Below, in pieces: positions 16,917 through 26,606 of a stretch of 64,000 bases of DNA (within the stretch, counting starts at the first letter, position 1; every line of letters starts with the position of its first letter). The position numbers were made by a program, and so were the translations under genes. Under the pieces are notes generated by a model. It made no database searches. It worked only from the letters and a program-made list of their open reading frames with translations, and was not told the origin of the DNA. Origin of the DNA: Cladochytrium replicatum (taxonomy: Eukaryota; Chytridiomycota; Chytridiomycetes; Cladochytriales; Cladochytriaceae); NCBI GenBank assembly GCA_025526935.1, contig JAHLKD010000054.1:62001-126000 (forward strand). Reading direction: 5' to 3'.

Positions 16917-18562
16917 TTGAGGATGGGGAAGATGATCTTGTGGGATGTGCTACGTAAGTGGAGAGAATCGGGCTTTTAATACCAGCACGAATAATTTAAC
17001 CAATTTATCATTAAGCGGCACAAAATGGTGTCTTTAAGGAGGTGGGACCTGAACTTGGCGGTGCTTGGTCAAAGCAAGAGATTTTTTAACAAATTTTGAA
17101 GTCACCCGGTTGTAACCTCTCGTTCACCCTGGTTTATACAAGTATGTATCCAAATTGAAGCTCGTGTCCATAGATCCTCGTAAAGCCTGATTGGTTGAAG
17201 AGCTCGTATCCTAAGCACAACATGTAGGAATGTGATGTGTTGCTTGGATCTCCGAAAATTTTTCCCAATCATTTGATGTTCTGAACAGAAAGTCACAGGA
17301 GTCATAACTGTAACTATATTGTAACGTACTTGAGCGCGAGGGAGAGAACAGGATAGATTGTACCCATCATTGGTTGATAGTAGGCTAATCAGGTTGAATC
17401 GAGTATGTAAAATCTGCATCAGGTCAACCAGCAAACGTGAGCATCAGATTGCAAACCCTTGATTTGGCAGCAGCACCTCTACAGATTTGCTTGCTGTCCT
17501 GGTGTTGAAATAACTTTCCACATTGAAGGCAAGTTTGTGGTACTAAGTGTATTAACGAACTAAAGATTCAAGGAACTGATTCCACACACGTTTTCCAATT
17601 ATGAGAAACCAAGAAGGCACCGAAAAAAAAGTTTGAAAGAAAAGGAAATGTACAAGATTCTTTGCAAATAACAACCTAACGGGCCTAAAATAGGGGTTGA
17701 AAGATGGTGACGCAACAAACATGCGGACACATAAAAAAGCAAATCAGCTTTTCGGAACCAACTTTGAGATGGCTTTGGGAAATGAAGCTAGACTGTAACT
17801 CTGTAAGCTTCTTTCTAATGTATATCGTCGGATTGTAAGCTCTGGTACTCATGTGGAGATTCACCCGATATTTTTACCCGCCTAACGTGGTTGGCAGGCA
17901 AGTCTCCCCCACCATTATCTTGAAAGTTTGGAAAAACAAGCTACCGAATCAAAATTCCATCTTTTGAAAGTGTCACGAATTGTGATTTCTGATCGCAAGT
18001 TCATCTGCTCAGTGCAGATTATCTCTTTCTAACATACCATTTATGGTACGATATCTTTGCCTCTTATTCCGCTTTTCTCCGTTATTTCCATCAGGTTCCA
18101 TCTTCCTATGGCCTATTCCAGCTATTTAAGCTACGCATTATCGCTATGAATGTATGAGCGACGACATGGGGTACACCTCATGATTTCGCATTTCATGATA
18201 GAAAGACCATTTTTATTTTACTCCGCTCGTTGATCATTTTGCTGTTTTGCTGTCAAAAAAGAAAGTGAAATGGGCAATAAAGTCAATCAGCCGTCGTTAG
18301 CCAACAGAAAACTGGGTACCGCCTTTGCTGCCGTCAGTGACCAATATCTGAATGAGATTGAACACAGTGGTTAAGTGCCTCGAGTAAGTTAAAAATATTG
18401 GCAAAGTGTATTAAGCCCTGATCACAAGGTGTGTTTGCCGGCCACCCTGAAAGACACTAGTCCGTTGTGCTCTAACTGTTGGTTAAACTAGTTCCCGTGC
18501 AATCATTAAAACCCCATCCTCCCCCCTAACAACAATCAGATCATCTTTCAAACTCTTGCACT
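16917..18562. other. 1.65 kb shared upstream region between divergent paralogues A and B
   Basis: Starts of A and B point away from this segment, so it should contain both promoters. A short CAATTTATCATTAAG-like AT-rich stretch lies near 17,000. No coding similarity, repeat or RNA gene recognised. Confidence 0.5.
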
Positions 18563-19517
18563 ATGTTCTCCAAGATCACAAAAGGACTTGTTGCTTTCCT
18601 TGTCGCAGCTAGCGCTGTGAATGCCGTTGTCGTTCCCCAGAGCCTGGTATTTTCGAACTTTACTTAAGCGTGATTGTTTCTCGAACTTCCTTACAAAGTC
18701 GCACCTCGATGCCACCGCGAGCACATCAAATTCGCTCACCCTCTCCGTTAAAGTGACCCTCTCAGCGGCTCCCGAAGATGCCGGCCGATCCGTCGACTTC
18801 ACATTCGGAAGCGCTGATGCTTCCCTTTCTTTCGGCAGCGGAAACATTGCCATTCCCGCCGAGCTCCCGGCAGACGGTATCATCACTGTGATCGCAACCG
18901 GAACCTACAGCCCCGCTACCCCTGAGGCAAAGGTTGCCGGTGAAGCAGTTCTCAGCGCCTACGCCAGCAACACGGACAGCGCCATCTCCGTCACCGCTGC
19001 CGACGGTGTTTTCACAAACGTTGTCTTGTCTGCTCCTGGTGGGGAGATCGTGCAGAGGCTCAACTTGTACGTCGATGTTCAGACCATCGTTCGCAAAGTT
19101 GGAAACGTCACCTTCGTAGTTGCCAACCCCTTCAGCTTGCCGCTTACGTTCACTTCCTTGAGCGCCACTGCTTCTGCTCCCCTTGGCGGAGTCCAGACCC
19201 TCCTTGGTACCATTAGCCAGAACCCTCTCGCAACCCCGATCGTTATCCCTCCCGCAAGGTGAGCACGGAGCTCAGAATTACATAGCAATGTGGTGCTCAT
19301 CACTTCCCATCACATTAATAGCGTTATCACCAGTGGAAACGTCACCACTGTCATCAACCTGACTCTCGCTCAGGGTCTCCAGCTCATCACTGCGCTCCAA
19401 GGCGGCAAGTCGATCAACACCATCACCAACGCTGACGCTAACGTGCTTATCGGCGACTACGCATCCGCTGTCGCTCTCCGCAACAAGACCATCCCTGCCG
19501 TCCGTGCCGTCGCTTAA
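18563..19517 (+). CDS. Secreted protein of unknown function, paralogue B
   Basis: Paralogue of the minus-strand gene ending at 15961. Exons 18563-18646, 18699-19258 and 19322-19517, 279 aa, phases consistent. Signal peptide VAFLVAASAVNA, then VVVPQS and a Val/Thr/Ser-rich mature chain. Blocks nearly identical to paralogue A include EAVLSAYASNT, RLNLYVDVQTIVR and GNVTFVVANPFSLPL; the last exon (SGNVTTVINLTLAQGLQ...DANVLIGDYASAVALR) is also conserved. N-x-T/S sites (GNVT) suggest N-glycosylation. No catalytic signature is visible. It lies head to head with A and is followed by a decayed third copy, so the locus is a small tandem family. Function unknown. Confidence 0.87.
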
Positions 19518-19888
19518 CCTGATACAATAAGCCCAAACTCAATGTATTTCGCTTCTTGAAACAATATGAACTTCATGATGCCTTGTGAAAAGCGGTAATT
19601 TTGTGCTTTCCAGTGTCCCTTACAAATTCAGACGCTGCGCGCAAGCTGCCCCGACAAAATTCCAAAGGGGACAGTAATAACTTGAGCCACGAGAAGTTCA
19701 TTCCGAATTTAGCTCCCTTCAAAGCTGTGCAGCATGAATCCTGAGCAGCTTAACAGGCAAAAACTATACGAGCGGATAATGATGTCCAGTGCAGTGGGGC
19801 AAGCTCAAGCATTGATCACGTTGGCCGAAATTTGTTGTGGCCCTTTTCTGTTAAATCAGCAAAGGCTGATGTTCCAAACCAAATCCCG
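19518..19888. other. Intergenic region between paralogue B and pseudogene copy
   Basis: No gene or repeat recognised in 371 bp. Confidence 0.5.
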
Positions 19889-20863
19889 ATCTTCTCCAAG
19901 ATTGCAACCAGCCTTGCTTATTTCCTCGGGCGGTTGTTGAACCACAGTGCCTTGCAAGTGTCTATGCTGATGTGTATTACTTTTTAATTTGCACCGATAT
20001 GCCTTATGATCTTTCAGTCCCAGCCAGCTCGATGCGACAGCCAGCAACAAGCAACTCTATCAGGCTCTCCGTGAAAGTCACGATTTCCGCAGACGCCGGC
20101 CGATCCATTGACTTAACGTTTGGAAGTCGACGCCTCACTCGCATTCTGTTCGGGCAAGATCGTCATCCCCACTTCCATCCCAGCCGACGGAGGTGCCACC
20201 ATGGGCGGAACTGGGATCTACAACCCCGCGACTCTAGAGGCAAAGGTTGCCGGCGAGTAAGTCCTCAGCTAACTACGCTGCCAACACCAACAGTGCGATT
20301 TCGGTTACCGGCCCCCCCGACGGTTCGCTCAAGAGCATCGTGCTGTCCGCCACGGCACCGAAATCGTGCAGAAGCAGTTCCTGTACCTTTCCATTATCAG
20401 CCTTATTGGAAAGGTGGATCTCAACTTCCAAGTGACTCAACCTGTCAGTTTGCCGCTCGCTTTTGATATGCTGAACACAAATGCGACCACGCCGAATTTG
20501 GGAGCCGTGATGATCAGAACCCCTCTATGATTTAGGTTCATTCTTTTGAGTACAAAGCAAGATTTCAAACCTGATCAAAGTGTTTGCATTTTCTGTTGTT
20601 GAGAACTAGTAGTTACATTCGTCCCAACCCCATATTATCCCCCCTCACACTCGACACTGATCGAGGTGCAATAGAACTATAGCGTGATGCGCGCTGGAAC
20701 CATTACCCCGACGGTCAAGGTCTCCTTTTCTCAGGATCTGCAACGTCTTACATGAACAAAGCCCATCAGTGCAACCACCAACGCTTATGCCGTCGTTCGC
20801 ATCGATAACTACACTTCGACCGTTCTAGCCTGCGAAACAAGGTTATGTGTCGTTAGGGCTTAG
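19889..20863 (+). pseudogene. Decayed third copy of the secreted paralogue family
   Basis: Traces of all three exons are in order. Around 19889-19950 the signal exon can be read (FSKIATSLAYFLG) but the ATG position now reads ATC. Around 20019-20530 the main exon reads SQLDATAS, SVKVTISADAG, TYNPATLEAKVAGE-like and NTNSAISVTGPPDG in changing frames, with at least one in-frame stop and several shifts. Around 20680-20863 the last exon reads SVMRAGTITPTVKVSFSQDLQ, then an in-frame stop and ATTNAYAVVRIDNY. It follows paralogue B on the same strand, so it probably arose by tandem duplication and then died. It is more diverged from A and B than they are from each other. Confidence 0.85.
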
Positions 20864-21269
20864 ATGATGATCACGATAGAGTGATAGAACGGGAGAAGAT
20901 TGAAGATTTTGGGTTGATACAATTCTGAAGCTTAGATATCGCTGAGCTCACACATGAATAGAAAGACATAGCAACGATTGTTGTCGTGATCCGTTTCTTT
21001 CAGATAACGACTCTATGTATAAACGAGTCTCGACCCGTCCACTCAACGCCCATCGTCGTCCCACACCACCGAGTATGAGATGAGCCCGCTTGTCTCCAGG
21101 CGGGGATTGATAGTTGGACTAAGTATGACGGAGGACTCTGTGATCATGATTTGCTTTTGCACCTTAGTTTTAGCTTTCAGTCCAAGTTCCCACACAACGA
21201 GTCAGTCCGGAGTGGGCAAAACAAATACATGAATGGGATTGAAAAGAAGGTGGCCCCATAGACAGAGAA
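20864..21269. other. Intergenic region
   Basis: 406 bp with no recognisable coding or structured element; 3' flank of the pseudogene and 5' flank of the GPI-type gene. Confidence 0.5.
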
Positions 21270-22088
21270 ATGCACCGTACTCACCTTGCAGTTCTTGGGA
21301 TATCGATCTGCGCAGCTGTTGTACTACCATACGATGTTCTCCCACATTCATTCTCCCCAAAGCTAGTTCGTTACTTTCCGATCTTCGCCCGAGCGTCACC
21401 ACAATCAGGCTTACCCCGACTCTGCCAGCAGATCTCTCAGTATTCCGGCTGCCAATCGAACGCGAGTCTCGCCCAATCACAATGCAATCAGGTGAGAAAA
21501 CAAAAATAAAACAGCACCACAAAGATCCCATCAACCCCAAACTCATCGGAAATTTAGCTGGTGAGCGTGGTTCCGACGCTCGAGTTCCAGATATGCCTCT
21601 GTGATCGCCTCCAGGACTCCCTCCGATGCTATGCGTTGTGCCCCGACGATCCGCAATTGCAGCTTCAACTTTCGACGCAGAAGGCGTCGGTCTCGAGTCA
21701 ATGCAAGGCTGTTGAGGATATGAAGAATCAGGGATTCGTTGTAATCACGACGGCGGCGACGAGCAGTAGTTCTGCACCAGCAGTCACGATGAATGCTACA
21801 TCACTAGCAGGGGCAATGTCCACCACGACCAGCGAGAGTGGAAGCTCGACGGGAACAGCGAATGGGATCACAACTTCTAGTGTACTGGGGTCAGTTGGAA
21901 CTGCGATGTCGGGAGGTTCGACAAAATCAGCGCAGAAGACCAGTACAACATCCGCGCCAACCGCGCAGCAATCAATCGATACGAGTCTGTTCAGTGGAGA
22001 GTTTGTTGCTGGAAAAGAGGAGGTCTGGTGGCTAATGATGGTGGAAGTCTTGATTTTGATGATGCTGTCGTTTGCATTGTTGATGTGA
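21270..22088 (+). CDS. Cys-rich, Ser/Thr-stalk, probably GPI-anchored surface protein
   Basis: Exons 21270-21491 and 21558-22088 (66 bp intron), 250 aa. The N-terminus is a plausible signal sequence (VLGISICAAVVLP). The first half has about eight Cys spread over 100 residues (LCQQISQYSGCQSN, AQSQCNQ, QICLCDRLQDSLRCYALCP, SSQCKAVEDMK), a layout like small fungal extracellular Cys domains. A Ser/Thr/Ala-rich stalk follows from about residue 135, and the chain ends in a hydrophobic stretch (VWWLMMVEVLILMMLSFALLM) with no charged tail, the expected GPI-attachment signal. The Cys spacing is loosely like CFEM or similar domains, but no family assignment is secure. The hydrophobic end contains one Glu, so a C-terminal membrane anchor is an alternative. 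Confidence 0.78.
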
Positions 22089-22514
22089 GAGAATAATGCA
22101 CTTGACGTAAGTTAAACAGAAGCTACATGTGTATTTGGCACTACTCAGTACGAGTATAGTCGGTGACTAAGTTGCAAGATGTTGTTGCGGGATTGGGAGG
22201 GATTGCCCAGGATTTTTGACTTTCCACATGAAGTACAGGTGGTGGGATGAAGGCGAGCGTGGGGGCAGGCGCATCATTGCGAGAAGGTGAAGGCCATTTC
22301 TGATGACGAGAATGGCAGCTTTGTCGATGAGCGCTCGGTCGCCGTCAGCAGGACTAGAATTCATCATCCGATGAAAACAAAATTAAAGCACACTCTAGGA
22401 GCGTTATGTGGAATATTGATACAATGATACAGATCGCAGGTTCTTGTTATGGGATGTAGATCGCAAGATCATTGCTTGTTTTCCGGTAGCAGATGCTTGT
22501 TGGGTGCGAGGCAT
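22089..22514. other. Intergenic region
   Basis: 426 bp between convergent genes, no features seen. Confidence 0.5.
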
Positions 22515-23009
22515 TCATCTGGACAGGATCTTGTTCAGAATACCTGTGATTTCGAGTCGTTTCAGACGCTTACCGTCCATCCCTTGGATGTAATCGACCA
22601 CGATCCCGCTGTCCCGCAGCAGGTCCGTTCCTATGCAACTCGGCACAAAGAATGGCGGCTCTCGAATGCCCACCACGACTCTCGCGACGCCAGCAGCGAC
22701 CAAGAGATTTGCACACGGAGTTTTACCCGAAAGCCGCTCGCCGCATGGCTCCATTGTCGAGTAGCACGTCGATCCGCGAGCGAGAGACGGATCAGCAAGC
22801 TTTAGGAGAGCGCATTCTTCGGCATGGGTGTTTCCAGGTATTTCTCTTGAGAAGCCTGTTGCTAGGACGGTGTTTGATTTTGGATCCACGAGCAGGGCAC
22901 CGACGCTGTAAGCAGATTCGGAAGGGACGCATTTCCATGCCTGGTCGAGAGCCGCCCGCATACATTCCGTGTCCCAGAGCGAGTCCGAGTCCTTTTCTGC
23001 CATTGTCAT
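22515..23009 (-). CDS. Zinc-dependent deaminase, RIB2/DRAP-deaminase type
   Basis: Single-exon gene, 164 aa (start at 23009, or two codons in at 23003). It has the cytidine/deoxycytidylate deaminase zinc signature: the proton-shuttle Glu in NTHAEECAL and the two zinc cysteines in TMEPCGERLSGKTPC. The stretch CYSTMEPCGERLSGKTPC followed by a glycine-rich VVVGIREPPFF and a C-terminal YIQGMDGKRLKRLE matches the deaminase half of fungal Rib2, which deaminates the 2,5-diamino-6-ribitylamino-pyrimidinone phosphate in riboflavin synthesis. Here it stands alone, without the pseudouridine-synthase half found fused in yeast Rib2. A generic dCMP-type deaminase is the alternative. It is convergent with the preceding GPI-type gene. 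Confidence 0.85.
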   Translation of the reverse strand: MTMAEKDSDSLWDTECMRAALDQAWKCVPSESAYSVGALLVDPKSNTVLATGFSREIPGNTHAEECALLKLADPSLARGSTCYSTMEPCGERLSGKTPCANLLVAAGVARVVVGIREPPFFVPSCIGTDLLRDSGIVVDYIQGMDGKRLKRLEITGILNKILSR

Positions 23010-23828
23010 TAATTATTGTTTCAGTTGGGAGTGGCTTAGATTAATGGTTGTTGGCCCTGTGTTGGCGGATCAGAAACCAACGTATTAAAAAAAGTTTCAC
23101 TTCCTTCACAAGGGCACCAGGAAGCTCAGAAATGAATACGCCACAGCCACACACCACCAACAAAGCCCAAAACACATAAAGACCATATGGACAAAACCTT
23201 GTGTAAAACATGGTGATGTAGGCAATGAGACGAACGAACTCCGAAAGACCATAAAGCACCATAGTCCCTGGGATCTGAAATGCGCTTTTGGCAACTTCGA
23301 CATGCATTTACTTGGTCAATATACATCTTAGCGCAGTGTGGACACCGGGCAATTGACTTACATTGTTTTCAAACCCAGGATCACCCTGGTTGCCCAAAAA
23401 CTGGCTGAGAAAATTTCAACCTTCCCGCAATTTTGATACACGTAAACGAGACACTGTAGAGCTTTGGTGACAACTGCAAGCGATTCGCGCAATCTGTTTT
23501 GGTATTGAGCTAACATGCTTGGTTCACAGAATGAAGGATGGAGCCAAATTTCAGGTTTCTCCCTGACAGAGTCAATGCCCTTTACCCACAACAAAGCCAC
23601 TGAGTGTTTGGATTTTGAGACATCCTGGGGAGCTGGGCACAGTACTGCAACCTTTGGCAACCTATTGCTATTTTCAATGGATTGGTGGGGGCTGGAGTTT
23701 CCTAAAAGCTCAGTTGTGATGACGCACCTGGAGTCTGGGACTTATGCTCACTTCTGGGCTGTGTTCAAATTTTCAATCACACCCGATGGGCAATGTTGAC
23801 ATTCGATGGCTGGATGGATAGAGCCTAA
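23010..23828. other. Uncharacterised stretch with minus-strand frames encoding Cys pairs and membrane-like helices
   Basis: On the minus strand, 23307-23041 encodes a very hydrophobic 88-residue frame (LYGLSEFVRLIAYITMFYTR, GLYVFWALLVVCGCGVFI). In an overlapping frame just upstream, about 23360-23270, reads CPHCAKMYIDQVNACRSC, a zinc-ribbon-like pair of CxxC knuckles. A 100-codon frame at 23660-23358 lies further upstream. I could not join these into one gene with sensible splice sites, and recognise no family; decayed gene or chance are both possible. Confidence 0.3.
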
Positions 23829-24217
23829 GGTTCGGCGAGTCCGGGTAAGTCCGGGTTAGAGGGTCGTGTATGTCTGGGGACCGCCGGGTCACTGCTGGTA
23901 GTAGCGCCAAACCCGGACCCGCAGTTATAGAAACCCGTACCCGACCCTGAGGTCTATTGTGGAAAAAATTTGTTACAAAACATTGTTTTGTTGTCATCTT
24001 GGAAAGTGTCCGGGTGACAGAAAATACAAATGGCTTCCTTCTATCTTTTCTTATGAGATCGGGTTTTACACGGGTCTTAAGCTCGACCCGATAAGGGTTT
24101 TGCGTCTGGACCCGATACCCGACCCGGATCCGACCCGAAAAACTTTCCTGAAAACCCGCCTATCAGATCGGGTACATTTTGTCATTGGACCCGGAAGACC
24201 CGAAAACCCGCCGATCC
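23829..24217. mobile_element. MITE-like fold-back element with TAA target duplication
   Basis: A 389 bp segment starting GGTTCGGCGAGT and ending in the imperfect inverted copy CGCCGATCC, flanked on both sides by TAA (23826-23828 and 24218-24220). It contains about twenty copies of ACCCG or its complement CGGGT, far more than expected by chance, arranged so that opposite-strand copies can pair (for instance ATCGGGT with ACCCGAT). A 3-bp TAA duplication and GG termini are typical of PIF/Harbinger-type non-autonomous elements. No coding capacity. A hAT-type relative with ACCCG-rich subterminal repeats is the alternative, but hAT elements make 8-bp duplications. Confidence 0.6.
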
Positions 24218-24828
24218 TAACTAATGACTCACCAGTATCATCAGAGGTCAGTATAGTTTTCACGACAGCAGTTAGTTCCCAGAACTGGCTCGATGGATCT
24301 TGCTCCTTTGAATACACCATGTTCCAGGGGCCCCCGCAAAATCTCTCCGACCAGTGCGATGCATCAGAGTTCCACCAAAGGCTCAGCATGCATTTCCTTG
24401 CAAGATAGAATCGCCCACATGATCCACGGACAAATACATTCGTCGTGGTGAAATACGCCGTCCAAGAAGTAGATGTCGTTGATGAAAGCATCTTCGGACC
24501 CGTGGAGCGCAATGATAGGTTTCAGGTTATGACGACAGTTTGAACTCACCTCAGCTCACACAAAACATCCCTCCCGATTGTCGAACGCAACAGTTCTCGA
24601 GCTGTAATGATGCAAGATATGCGATCAGCTCTTCTCCATCAGAAAGCTCTTGCTCGGACTACTGCAACTGTGGCTTCGTTAACAAACCCTTTTGCGGAAC
24701 ATTGAAACGCGGTGTTTCTGGTGTTGTGATCTCCTAGTGGAGCACAGCACTGCTGAGACTCACCCGCTGTCACCCCGCAAACAAAAACTCTCTCATATTA
24801 CTGTTGCTGTGCCTTCAACTTTAGCATC
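24218..24828. other. Possible hydrolase fragment, minus strand
   Basis: The minus strand at 24549-24370 reads PIIALHGSEDAFINDIYFLD and DGVFHHDECICPWIMW, which could be a relic of an alpha/beta-hydrolase of the CocE/X-Pro-peptidase type, then hits a stop. The match is by eye and weak; otherwise no gene is seen. Confidence 0.25.
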
Positions 24829-25285
24829 ATGTCGTCGTTCCACCAAAATCCCGGCTCTCCCTCCCTATATCAACGCTGCTCCCTAGCTCTCCGAAGACAG
24901 TCTAAAACAGAGTATTCGGGTATGCAGTCTCAACCTCGTCAGACCCGCTCCTTCAGAACAATCAGCAGAATCTAAACCAGAACCTCCCACTCACCCAACC
25001 GCAGACCTCATCCCTCGCACATCCTCTGATCCCGCCATCAACATATCAAACTCTGAACGCACCTCTAGCCCTCCACTGCAAAGACAAAACGCTCCGAAAA
25101 AACTCAGAATATTTCCCGACACGCTCAAGCTCCCAGATCTCAAATCCTCCGGATCGGATACGTGGGAGAACAGCAGACAAAATCGATACCGGAAGAGTAT
25201 ATCACGTCTTCCGCACGACGCTTTCGGCGGCAAAAAAGTTGGTGAGGAGAACGGTGTCGTTGTAGAGTCTGCAGCTTTCAAATAG
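24829..25285 (+). CDS. Small disordered basic protein of unknown function
   Basis: Function not recognised. Two exons: 24829-24919 and 24969-25285, joined by a 49 bp intron (GTATGC...CAGCAG); an alternative acceptor 12 nt earlier keeps the frame and adds four residues. 135 aa. The open frame across the splice is much longer than chance in this stop-rich region. Content: Ser/Pro/Lys-rich, no Cys, no hydrophobic segment; blocks RTSSDPAINISNSERTSSPP, KKLRIFPDTLKLPDLKSSGS and RYRKSISRLPHDAFGGKK, the last one with Ser/Thr in basic contexts that kinases could modify. It may be a regulatory or scaffold peptide; that is speculation. The first exon contains SPSLYQRCSLALRRQS, too short and basic for a signal peptide. 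Confidence 0.6.
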
Positions 25286-25638
25286 CGGTACATCATTAAC
25301 GATGTTTGGACGTCTTAGGAATCCCAGCGGGAGTTTGGACGGGATAGAGGCACAACCAAGGGAAGATATAAATACCCGAATAACCAAAATATGACTTTAT
25401 ATCAATGCCAGAATAACGAAATAGGACCGTTTATGTGTTAAGTCCTCATATCCTCATCACTAGACTTTCTAACTCGCATGTTTGTAAATTTATAATCAAT
25501 ATCTTCGTGCCAACGTACATGACCCCATGAAAAGCAACTTAACCAACTGAGGCACACAAAGAGGGTCGATGGAGTATCAAGGCGACAGTAATATGAACAT
25601 CTGAACGGTGGGCAGACAAGGGAAGCGGGTGTGGTGCT
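25286..25638. other. Intergenic region
   Basis: 353 bp between convergent genes; AT-rich, nothing recognised. Confidence 0.5.
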
Positions 25639-26606
25639 TCAGTAGTACTAAAATGGAGAAATGTCAGAAGAAGTGCCTAAAATACAAAACTTTGCATGAC
25701 ATAAAACTTACGCAGCACGAGTTGGTACTCTTTGCGGTCTTGTAAAACATCTTTGATTGGCCAGACAATACTTCCGACCTCGCCACCAGATCATCCAGCT
25801 TCTCTCCACGTTGCAAAAGCGACTCCATCGTCTTGTGCTGGACAACCCAAAAATCAACCAAAAATCCACCGTCCGCATCAACAAGAACACATACAAGTAC
25901 AATCTTGGTCTCGTCCAACTCCCTCTGCACCCTCAAGAACGGATCCGCATTATGAGGGTCCTGGAACCTTCCGAGGTACTCCCTCAGCTCCGGGAAGCTC
26001 GTGTCGGGAACGAGATTCCGCCACTGCTGCGGTGACGGATACCGCTGCGAGAACTCGTCGATGATCTTGTTGATGACGGTGTGTGCTGTTCGACGAGGGT
26101 AGTCGAAATCCGTTACGGCGACGCCGGCCAGGCCGTCGGTGCGGACATACACGTGGCCAACGAACGCTGCGGGAAAACGAACGTTCAGCGAGAACGCCAT
26201 GGAAAAAATGGCCTGGAGGAAACATCGATCTCCTGAAGGTAACAAGGCTATTCCACTTTTTGCTTCCTCAAGTTGCGCCAGCACACATTGGCATTTCCAC
26301 ACATTCAGAATCCCAATCATCTTTACAACCCTTTCTTCTTGCAACACTCACTATGCTGTTCCACCTGCGCTCTATTCCCCGGTGCCGTCCGCTCGACCAC
26401 CGTCCCCGCAAGGAAGTTCATTGCTTCCTGTACGCTGTGACAAATTTCCAAAGAGTTTCAGTGTTCTGATAACTATTTTGCTGAACGAGACCACGTCACC
26501 TCCCGCGCTGTAAGAAGTTGAAACTGGAGAGATCATGGTTCATAGCGAGGATCCTCGCCTTCGAGTCCGAGCCGTCGACGATGCCGAGTGCGAATATCTT
26601 AACCAT
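25639..26606 (-). CDS. YKT6: v-SNARE YKT6 (longin-type R-SNARE)
   Basis: R-SNARE acting in ER-Golgi, intra-Golgi and vacuolar/autophagic fusion; it is soluble or lipid-anchored. Four exons: 26606-26500, 26434-26352, 26166-25712 and a last tiny exon 25647-25639; 217 aa, phases consistent. The longin domain reads MVKIFALGIVDGSDSKARIL, LSSFNFLQRGSVQEAMNFLA, VVERTAPGNRAQVEQ and GHVYVRTDGLAGVAVTDFDYP; the SNARE helix has the central Arg in LLQRGEKLDDLVARSEVL. The chain runs into STNSCC, matching the conserved NSCC that is farnesylated and palmitoylated, then the last exon is predicted to add YY. The final exon is the uncertain part: another acceptor nearby gives a long unrelated tail. An out-of-frame upstream ATG at about 26,640 precedes the start. 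Confidence 0.93.
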
